Positions 56,501 to 64,000 of a DNA stretch of 64,000 bases are shown in pieces (positions within the stretch are counted from its first letter, which is position 1; each line of letters opens with the position of its first letter). Under the pieces are notes generated by a model. That model saw nothing but the letters and a program-made list of their open reading frames with translations. It was not told the origin of the DNA and made no database searches. The stretch is from Calonectria ilicicola (lineage: Eukaryota; Ascomycota; Sordariomycetes; Hypocreales; Nectriaceae), in contig CP085826.1 in assembly GCA_020809705.1 (NCBI GenBank), positions 1,798,001 through 1,862,000 of the forward strand. The letters are read 5' to 3'. The translations under genes and the position numbers were made by a program.

Positions 56501-57163
56501 CGGTCCGCTTCGTCTTCTTCAGCCAAATCCACTGCAAACCCAACAGTTAATTTCCGCGAGCACATCATCTCAAAATCACTATCTGAGCTTAACACGGTCT
56601 TCGCACAGGTTCTTGAGGTACTGTTCAATGACACAAACCACGCGCGTGTCATGACAACAGGATTGCTAAGTTCGCTATTCAACTCTGAGACTGACGAAAC
56701 CATGTTCTATATACCCTCCTCCTCAGGATCTGCTCCCAATGAAACTCTAGCTGTTCACCCCTCGCTGATATACGGTAAGCTCTCAGCTGGGCAGCGCAAA
56801 CGCATTGATCTGGCACTCTTCTTTGCACAGTCAAAGCTGGATTGTGCGAGAAGCGCACATCGTGCGCACTATTTGCTCATCGACGAGGTATTCGATAGCC
56901 TGGACGATATTGGTCAGGAAGCTGTAGTAAAGTGGTGTGAGGTCATGTCGCAGACGATGGTTGGTTGGGTCGTGGTGATTACGCACAGCAAATTCTTGGC
57001 CGCCCAAAATCTGAGGGAAGATGCGAATAAAGCTTGGGTTGTGGGAGCAAGGATGGGACACAATGGTACAGAGTTAACCGCTGATGGACGGAGGATTGGT
57101 TTTCAAGATCAGGCTAAAACACCACAAGAGGATCTCGACACGGTTCACCATGTGCAAAAGTAA
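53570..57163 (+). CDS. Single-polypeptide fusion of SbcD/Mre11-type nuclease and SbcC/Rad50-type ATPase
   Basis: A single intronless exon of 1197 aa; an in-frame TGA at 53564 fixes the start at 53570. The N-terminal domain (1-300) is a calcineurin-like nuclease with every metal motif: SDIH (D16, H18), CGDLL (D51), LGNHD (86-89), AFAHLAIH and TGHFHSH (about 206-211). After a linker (300-460) comes a Rad50/SbcC-type ATPase: Walker A GKNGSGKST (about 496), a Q-loop in WCQFGS, a coiled-coil insert of about 400 residues (roughly 640-1000), signature LSAGQRKRIDLAL (about 1071), Walker B YLLIDEVFDSLD (about 1100) and the H-loop VVVITHSK. I see no CxxC zinc hook in the coiled coil. Eukaryotic Mre11 and Rad50 are separate, multi-exon genes with much longer coils, so this is not the housekeeping complex. 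A role in foreign-DNA processing or repair is inference. Confidence 0.88.
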   Translation: MRGPSAAKLRWLLCSDIHFNHSELDRVRQTGEWIVAEAERHQVKRAVVCGDLLTSRTKQDSHVLSECFNFVNRLIDVVPQVHILLGNHDLSHRHEYQATALNAFNSKRLAEYVTLHSNVTHQEWDGRRVLLLPFREEQHELVEAVAAMSPDEASKTVAFAHLAIHKAITQRYKVHPGTERPRTASSTTHLGLTGPDRFASLARTFTGHFHSHQTIHQRNSSRSNDPLRGSITYLGSPLQLTWADLWDEQRGVVLFDPETLEHEMLINPHAVAYTTVKVQEVLNGKVNEGAVAGKNVMLLGNLTRPTYNTARDKLLSLGVRGVREWSHTNLTLRADRSSLSDFGASVPASDIAVQLLEEPAKDEVDPNLITEDDSGDPLSTRLDLTAEARKYVERLDLDELLQSQRDELVRVGQRIIQISPKIADQDDELELDYRDFLDGSSNTPTTKTAAELPESSTSVFVAEPRTLTITNFLGVHGTISIDFTRDFPRGLTFLIGKNGSGKSTIVEAMVWCQFGSCIRKGLLADDVVNDKAGKNCSVSLEFANGYTISRYRKHKTHKGRVVVTLHGEPKLQLERPTKRATQLAIDELLGTDLKTYLKTVVLSHESAASFLTSRPSEQRSQIEASLGLSVLDQCRSMSKSLLSSIDDDIREVKSNLEGMINSKQDIEQRLEYLCRKQKEAEKHAASLKVAIQSHTAVGLRTDDQENCGEDHARFGDDHPEFNSSIVQRVKHRSVASKGPEDSQRLISAEELCLSLRSKVSTLQGHASSEEENIKRLENSLIRIQGRKCTASKPWLVQLQQQLYQKLESLTATSPSGLRKTLHVVNASVLHFCLTVVKRLLSIRNFPAHGSQGASAQDHDQEAAANDLRNDIKKGKSRLERLKNDSARFTALEKLAASHAAMVKEELKQASEATEVYEAVQHQIMLKQHEAATYKDLIEKDQSPLHSKRLECERLATQLRELTADRELFAFWHSALAKRSASSSSAKSTANPTVNFREHIISKSLSELNTVFAQVLEVLFNDTNHARVMTTGLLSSLFNSETDETMFYIPSSSGSAPNETLAVHPSLIYGKLSAGQRKRIDLALFFAQSKLDCARSAHRAHYLLIDEVFDSLDDIGQEAVVKWCEVMSQTMVGWVVVITHSKFLAAQNLREDANKAWVVGARMGHNGTELTADGRRIGFQDQAKTPQEDLDTVHHVQK

Positions 57164-57846
57164 GATGCTTGAGATGGAGGAGAAATATGATTTAGAGAAA
57201 ATAAAAGTAAAAATAAAATTTGAATTGTTTTATGCAAACAGGGATAGTGAAATTCGGCATGTCAACTGTTGGTGATGGATGGATGGAGGCAGAAATGAAA
57301 TACCAGTACAAAAGCACATTTTAAGAGTCTTGCTGCGCACACATCAAGATATTTAGCTAGAGCTTCTCCGGGAAATCCTAAGACAGGCAGAAGAAAATAC
57401 TAAAGTCTTGATTTATTTATTTTATTGTATATGAGTTTAGAAATATACATAAAATTATTTATTTTATTCTTATTTCTTTATCTTAATATTCAATTTCCCA
57501 AATCCCTGCCAAAGGCTAAGTATGAGCCTCATTGTTCGCATCTCACTGCTCTTGGTCTCGCGGCAGTATCTACTGTTTCCTTATCTTGCGAGAAGGTCCC
57601 CTTTGGAACAAAGGATAGGTCGAATACTAATCAATGTTCCTTCAACCAACATCACAACATATCCTACCCCTTCAATGCTAACCAAACTATAAAGTAACTA
57701 ATCTGCTAAAATGTAGTAGAACCACGGTCACGGGGAGACAGATTTAATAATATCTAGATTCACTGTCTAGACTATCAGGTCCACGCTCTCCCAAGACCCA
57801 ATCGGCGTTGTCTACTATCTACTTTGTCTAATATTGGACATAAGCC
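57164..57846. other. Intergenic with repeat R2 copy 3
   Basis: A/T-rich 3' region between the fusion gene and the NLR-like locus. The small frame at 57425-57697 has no support. Confidence 0.4.
57325..57405 (-). repeat. Dispersed repeat family R2, copy 3 (inverted)
   Basis: On the minus strand it reads TTTAGTATTTTCTTCTGCC, CTGTCTTAGGATTTCCC, TAAATATCTTGATGTGTGCG and CAGCAAGACT, matching 50018-50125 but missing the second GTGTGC block. With copy 2 it forms inverted flanks around 7.2 kb holding two genes. Confidence 0.65.
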
Positions 57847-60800
57847 TCAATCTACACTATTTGAAGAATCATTATCGCGCTCCGAGTCATTTTCGTCAGA
57901 CTCTTGAGAGTCATTCGCCCTAGACCCTCGGTCACTCTTTGGCGGACTAGCTTCCTGCTCATCTACGACAGACTGTTCACGCCTTACACTGCCCTCGTTG
58001 ATCAGCTCGACATATTCCTCAAAAGCATGACTTGAATCATGTATCTCTGTATGATATGGGAAGCACTTAAAGCACAAATTATTGTTTGTCTCACATGTAG
58101 TACACATGTAGCGAGGCCCGGCAATGGTCTGGAGTCACAAGAAGCGTTAGCAAATATAACTCGGGTTTAAGACATAGGAAAGGCGTTGACCTACTAGAAA
58201 GCAGCTACCACAGACAATACCAGAGTGGATTTTCCCGGGTTCAGCACTGTGGAAAAGAGGATCCCAGGTTTCGGTGACCCCATCGGGCCCGACACGCTTC
58301 CTCTCGCTTTCGTGCGGTTGCAAAAGCTGGCAAGTTTCCATGTCCATATCAACGAGGCAAGCGATTTTGAGCGCCGACCATTCATCGTCATTGCTCTTAG
58401 CCCAATAATCGGCTCCGCGGTCTATCAGCCATTTTACCATGAATTCGTTGCTTGAGTCAAGCTTGCACGCCCACATGAGTGGCGTCCATCCATCTGCGTC
58501 ACTTAGGTTAATGTCGAGGCTGGGGGCATGTCTAAAAAGCCACTCGATGTCTGGGATAAACCCAAAGGCAGCCGTAAGATGCAGCGGAGTCCGCCCGTAG
58601 TTGTCTGATGATTGCAAGTCCACGCCGGCTTTGCCAAGAAGGCGATATCGATACACCTTCCCGGTATCCATGGGAATGGCGTAATGAATGACGCCGCGGC
58701 CTTGACTGTCGGCTACGCTGACATTCGCACCATGCTGAATCAAGTATTGGAACACCTGAGCATCACCCTTTTCAGCAGCGGCAATGATGGGATGTAATTG
58801 AGATCCCTCTGGCGCATTTATATTCACACCAACGTCCCCCACAAGATATCGCACCAATCTGCGCCTATCATATTCGCTTTTGTTTAATATCACACTGGAA
58901 AGCAAGGAAACGCGAGAAGTTTCAGGTTCATGCGCGTTGGGGTCAGCTTTAGCCTCGATCAGAAGATTCATTAAATCAATAATTTTCGTCACATCATGGT
59001 GCTTGGAAGCAACAAACAAGAGGCTGCCAAAGTGTGAGTCGTAGATGGTTGTCCGAGCATATTTGGACAACAGAAGCTTCGTAGCTTCAACATTGCCCCA
59101 CTCTACAGCCACTGCCAGGGGCGCTATCCCAGCTGCGTTGGGAGTATCGACTGGCGCTCCGGCGTCAATGAGAGTTTGAATAGCCGCCACCGGGGTGGAG
59201 AATCTGATGCCGCTGAGTGGTGTGTTTCCGTATTCATCCACCGCATCAGACTTCATTCCACGCTCAAGACAACTTTTTACGAATTTGACCATCTCGTCAA
59301 CCTGCTTACTTTCGATGTCTTGCTGCAGTAGGAATGAAGCATCATTCAACGAACCCAACAGCTCGGCACCTGACTCGAGCAGAACATTGGCACAATCGTA
59401 GTGTCCGTTGATGACTGCGAAGGTAAGAGCGCTGTAGCCGTAGCAGTTACCATCCTCGTAGTCGTACCTGGTGTTCAGGTCTGGTCGTGGATTCTGATGT
59501 GCGACGAGGGTCTTCACCGAGTTAATGAAACCCCATCTTGCCGCCATCATAAGCACCGTTCCTCCTACGAATTGCCTTTCAACGTCGGCACCGTGCTTTA
59601 AGAACAGCGTTATAAGCTTTGGCGAGTCATAGGCAGTATGGAGAGGTGTCCAACCATCATGACGTTTCCAGCCGAGATCTGCTCCTCGCCCCAGAAGCAA
59701 CTCAGCAATCCTGATATCATCTCCTCCCCGCCAATCGGTAGCCTGGAGCGCAGAATCAACCCCATCAGGGCAATAGTTTGGTGATGCGCCTTTATCAAGA
59801 AGAGTCTTCATCACCTCGTATGAATTGTTATGAGCCGCGTGTGTCAACAGAGTCTTGTGTTGTGCCCCTTCCCAGGGATCGAAAGAGTCCAGAATCGCTC
59901 CGTGTTCGACAAACAACTCAATCAACTCCTTGGAGTTCTCCTTCAGAACGAAAGTCAACAGCATCTCCTTGTCTGGATAAGTTTGGTTGGGGTTGGCTCC
60001 CTTCTCAAGGAGAAGTCGGCAGTTGGCCAGCTGATCAGTGTATTGACAGACAAGATACAAGATACTTCCTCCCTCTGCCTCTGTGTATGGATCTGCTCCG
60101 TTTTCTATGAGAATCCGAAGGCATCCTGGTCTGCCATAGTCCGCCGCGTAAACGATAGGACGGCGAGTGCTGGCATTAGTACTGAGATCTCCAGATATGA
60201 AATCTGCTCCAGCCTTGATAAGGATCTTCGGGCATTCCTTGTCAAACACCTGAATAGCTCTGTTTACAACCGACATTCCATCGTCATCTTTTTCATCCAC
60301 GCTGGCGCCCGCATCGAGAAAATGTTGCACAATCTCTGGCCGGCACATGTCAATTGCCCACAGCAAACGGGTCCTGCCGGCATAGTCTCGCCTGCTGAAA
60401 TCGGCCCCAGACTGCAAGAGGAGCCTTGCTGCTGACGGTTGGTTCCACATGATGGCTGTATCAATGGCTGATTCTTTGATATAGTCGTCTTGCTGATCCA
60501 CGTCCAGCCCTGTTTTGGCGAGAGCGGATATCACCAGGTTGCTACCAGAGAAGGCGGCCCGGGACAGAAGAGACTCAGGCCATCTGAACTCTTCCATTGA
60601 TGTGGTCTTGCTCACAAGAAGTGCCAACACCTCTTCATTACCAGAGGATGTTGTCCAGAGGAGTGCGTCCTGTAACCCAGCCTCGTCTACTAGCACATGA
60701 TCCAGCAGCGTACAGAGTATGCTCTTGTGGCCATGTCGCGCAGCCTCAGTGATGGATAGCCAACTGTTTTGATGCAACCACTTCGAACTTTCCTCATATT

Positions 60801-63800
60801 CAACTTGGTGCATGAGGAGGTCGTCCAAGCCCATGGCAGCCATCAAGGGGAGTGGGGACAAGTAACTCCTCTAGATACGCGTGAAAGGGTTTGATAGCAG
60901 GCAATGCGCTTCGGCCCATTTGTTCCACACTTCGGCGTTTCTGAGAAACTCTAAGGCCAGTGAAAGAGGGCGATGAGATCCAGCAAGGCGGTAATGTTCA
61001 GGCCAGTATTGAACAGCATACTCCAGGAGGTTATCTCGGGGAAGAAAGAGCGGGCGTTTAAGAGTATCACCACCATAATTGTCGACTGTGAGTTTTCCAT
61101 ATTGTCTCTGAACTTGGCTGTGCACGAGGTACTCTAGGCACGTCTTGGCGATTGCCCCATGAACAAACGAGGGCTTCTCTCTATGTAATTCGTCAAGGCC
61201 GGTAGGTGATTCATTGTGGAACGACTCGTGGGCAAATTTAATATCTCGACCGTCAGTCGAAATAACTCCCGCAAAACACGTCTGTATATCGTCGACGAGC
61301 TGCTCATAGTCAATGTCTACAAAAGACGCGTCCTCTGAAGATCCTGATGCTGCAAGAGCATGACCGAGAGCCTCGATTGTCAGTGGCTCCATAGCATATT
61401 TCACCCATCGGTATACCATCACTGACCATTTCCGTTTCTCCAATGGCAGGCTGTCAATCACAGTGCTAATAACGTTATCTGCCGTCACTGGACGCAATTC
61501 CTCGATTGTTGCTGAGATGCTTGCAATTGACATTCCTCGTCCGAAATTACCAAGCCAGTCAAGGATCCGATAGCCAAGATGGGGTGCATGGTGACATTCG
61601 TCAATCAAGGTTTCCAGAGTTTGCTTCAGACTGTTCAGAACTGGGCGCCGAAGAAGTACGTCCTCGAGAGACGATGCAAGCCCACTGGCATGGATGCCCT
61701 CTTCATCTACGGCGAATCCTGTAAGCTCTTCCGCAAAATCTTTTAGGAACAAGACTTGTGATTCTGGAATTGAATCCTGCAAGAAGATGTCGGGTTTGCT
61801 GGTTGTGATCATGAGACGATAATTTCGGTCGCTACGACTATGCTCATCCAACACGGTCTTGAGAAACCAAGTTCGCTCCTGTTCAACGCAACTATCAAAG
61901 CATGCCAGGCCCATTGGTATCTCACCCCTATTGGTATGTTTTCTCATCTTCTGGAAGATTTTGAAGAGATCAGAGAGTGACCAGCAGCCGTAATGCTCCA
62001 GGCTCTGAAACATCCAACGAACGTCGTCGTCAACGTCAACCTGGGACCAAGTACGCCATGACATCTCGTTAAGGTAGGTCACCAGCATGAATCTTATTGT
62101 GTTGCGTCTACTGTCGCACTTTTCGAACTCAAAATAAAACATGCCGTAATCTGCCTCCCTTTTGCTCAGTGCATATTGACCAAAGATTTCCCAGTGCTGG
62201 GATAGCATGGCCGTCCGGACTGAATCTTCGAAACCACAAATATAAATCACTCGTGGACCCACGGCGTCGAGAAAAGCTTCGACTTTGTCAGGTATAAAAG
62301 TCGGAGGTGTATTTGATTTCGACAAGAATGCGGGTGGAAATATGTGCACACTGGGATATCTTATGCTTGGGGCTAAAGATGATAAAGCGACCTGGCGACT
62401 GACAAAATCAATGCCAACTTTCAAAGCTTTTGATTGTTATTTACGTTATTCATAATAATACAAGGGTAATAAAATACGAAATGACATACGATACCGGGAT
62501 TCATCGGAATGGCTGAAACGGGTAACGAGCTTTGTCACCCAGTTCACGTTTTCGTCCAAATTGTCGTCACCTCGGACGAGGTCAGCATGACCTATAATAC
62601 TTTGTTGGAATCGATTCCCTATTTCCATCCAGTGATTGGTGGTTAATGTGTATAAGCTGAATGGCGATGCGGGGACCGTAGGAAGCTCATTTAGTTGCGT
62701 TCTAGAATGCTGTTCCGGTTGGGTGTAATATTGTTGGATTCCTTCTCTGTTTTGCACGAAAGCTTCCTCCTCGGCTTTTTCGTCTTTTGGGAACTCCGGA
62801 AGGTAAAAGACATTAATGTTGACTACCCGGGAGAACAGATTACCATCTAGAGCTCGAATGTTGATATCATTGACTTGGTGGGCCATGTCTCTAATCTTTT
62901 TTATGAACCGCTTCCTGATGTCGGGACCTGGTAAGCTCATCAAATTGTGCAACTCGTCTTTCAGAACTTCGATGGATTCGGCTCTATGAGGGCATCCTAA
63001 GAATATCTTTAACGGATACCTGTTAGCAGAAGTAGCGGATCCCATAAGGGAGGAGTTATCGTACAATTGCAGTAGAGAATGTCGAGATCCCCCAGTGGGC
63101 TTCCTTCATAGACTCCCATGTTTCAGTATCTTCATATTCCTCGGCGAAAGTGGCTTGAGCAGCCTCAATAAGGACCTTGTACAAGGTCAGCTATTGTTCA
63201 TAAATGGGAACGGGCAACTAACTTGCTTGACTATTGTGCCTCCAATATCATGACACACCCAGATGACTGGCCGGTCGGCTTCAGCCTGTGAATGATATTA
63301 GAACTCGCTCATCTAGCATGGGAGCGGTTGGAACACTCGCAATTGGAAGCTCTCGTCTGTTCTCGCTGTACAAACGCAGTAAGTTTTGAGCTTCGACCTT
63401 TATTCCATCTCTTTGGAAAACTCTAGCAGACTCGTCAATGGCGTACGAGTAGTCCAGTTGCCGGATTGAGAGATTCGCAAACAGCCCATCCTGAAGCCAC
63501 GACGTCCCACTCTTGGATTTCCAAGCAGTGTTGTGATCATCACGCAAACCATGAACAGTAATGACACTGAATTAATGATTAGCTAGAGCTTATGAGGTAT
63601 TATCAAAGTTTTTCTCACTCATATTCACCGTAATCTGAGTGTCCCCGTGGATGATTCAACCCAAATGGAGGAGGGGCTTCAGGAGCAAGATCTGGTGTCG
63701 CAGGGCGTGAGATCCCGAGCAGCCTTAGAGTAGACGTTTCAGATAATTCCGTTGAGGCAGTAGAATTTATGTCATCATTTGCATCGTCAGAAATTAACTC

Positions 63801-63902
63801 TCGATTTGCATGATTTCTTTCTGAGTCTGTCTCATCCAAGTCCTCATCTTCGGTTTCCGAAGAGATTGGTGAGGTCGGAATGTCGTCCTCAGAGTCTGGC
63901 AT
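57847..63902 (-). pseudogene. NLR-like protein (hydrolase - degenerate NTPase - ankyrins - ZZ finger) cut by one in-frame TAG
   Basis: Seven exons: 63902-63619, 63566-63335, 63285-63223, 63175-63065, 63006-62490, 62426-58195 and 58128-57847; 1907 codons in one frame except for TAG at 60871-60873. Domain order: acidic leader (1-90); alpha/beta-hydrolase of the DUF676 type (VITVHGLRDDHNTAW, WVCHDIGG, IFLGCPHR); STAND-like NTPase whose Walker A is degraded (ICGFEDSVRTAML) but whose CDSRRNTIRFML block persists; winged-helix region ending LLSNPFTRI; then, past the stop, RSYLSPLPLMAAMGLDDLL and about twenty ankyrin repeats; and a C-terminal ZZ-type zinc finger (HSGIVCGSCF spliced to TIAGPRYMCTTCE, LCFKC). 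Sequence after the stop stays open for another 900 codons, so the mutation is recent, is read through, or is an assembly error. As it stands it encodes a 920-residue product without repeats. Exon 2's GTTCCA donor is weak. Confidence 0.78.
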
Positions 63903-64000
63903 GGTGTCTCAAGACGCGAATTTCTTCTTGGTTGTTATGGATTGTTGCTGGTAAACAGGTTGCATCGTGGGCTCGTTGGCACAGCGAGCGAACAAGCTTG
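63903..64000. other. Window end, upstream of NLR-like gene
   Basis: 98 bp; presumably the 5' leader or promoter of the minus-strand gene. Nothing else is seen. Confidence 0.3.

Noticed and set aside
57425..57697. 90-aa frame 3' of the fusion gene
   Set aside because: A/T-rich low-complexity start and no homology signature.
1..64000. CRISPR arrays, bacterial operons, rRNA genes
   Set aside because: None seen; the window is eukaryotic, with spliceosomal introns throughout.

Overview
The window is nuclear DNA of a filamentous ascomycete (Pezizomycotina; Sordariomycetes-like by gene content, genus not identifiable from sequence alone). The evidence is short spliceosomal introns of about 47-110 bp with GTRWGT donors, CTAAY branch sites and YAG acceptors; Zn2Cys6 regulators; NLR-like ankyrin and nucleoside-phosphorylase proteins; a (TTAGGG)n tract; and HGATAR sites. 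I assembled exon-intron models by hand. Nearly all multi-exon models close in frame from start to stop, which is strong internal support.

Layout. 0-2.3 kb: Pho84-family phosphate/glycerophosphodiester transporter (-). 2.9-5.7 kb: multi-exon protein with a C-terminal nucleoside-phosphorylase domain (+). 5.9-13.7 kb: a coherent nitrogen-scavenging group made of a fused cysteine hydrolase/allophanate-hydrolase-type amidase (-), a divergent NCS1 permease (+) and a TamA/Dal81-like Zn2Cys6 regulator (+). 13.8-19.1 kb: a large membrane protein, a peptide:N-glycanase and a secreted HD-domain hydrolase. 19.8 kb: tRNA-Gly with a small intron; 20.46 kb: interstitial telomeric repeat. 20.8-35 kb: an accessory, secondary-metabolism-like stretch without a core synthase (EthD protein, SDR, DHA14-type exporter, amino-acid permease, divergent Zn2Cys6 regulator, and two divergent PhyH-type dioxygenases, one of which has lost its iron ligands). 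36.8-43.8 kb: a nonsense-interrupted phosphorylase pseudogene, an F-box-protein-like ORF and an ankyrin protein. 43.8-47.8 kb: gene-poor, with a MITE. 47.8-57.2 kb: a secreted beta-lactamase-fold protein, a ferric-reductase-type oxidoreductase and a one-exon fusion of an SbcD/Mre11-type nuclease to an SbcC/Rad50-type ATPase. 57.8-63.9 kb: a giant NLR-like gene (hydrolase, degenerate NTPase, ankyrins, ZZ finger) cut by a single in-frame TAG.

Repeats: two copies of a MITE with GAAAGATTGT inverted ends (11.2 and 44.1-44.3 kb); three copies of another short repeat (start of window, 50.0 kb and, inverted, 57.3 kb), two of which bracket the oxidoreductase and SbcD-SbcC fusion genes; and two diverged copies of a third repeat (23.5 and 38.4 kb).

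The best candidates for something undescribed are the SbcD-SbcC fusion, the active/inactive dioxygenase pair, and the linked permease-fusion enzyme-regulator group probably dedicated to biuret/allophanate-type nitrogen.
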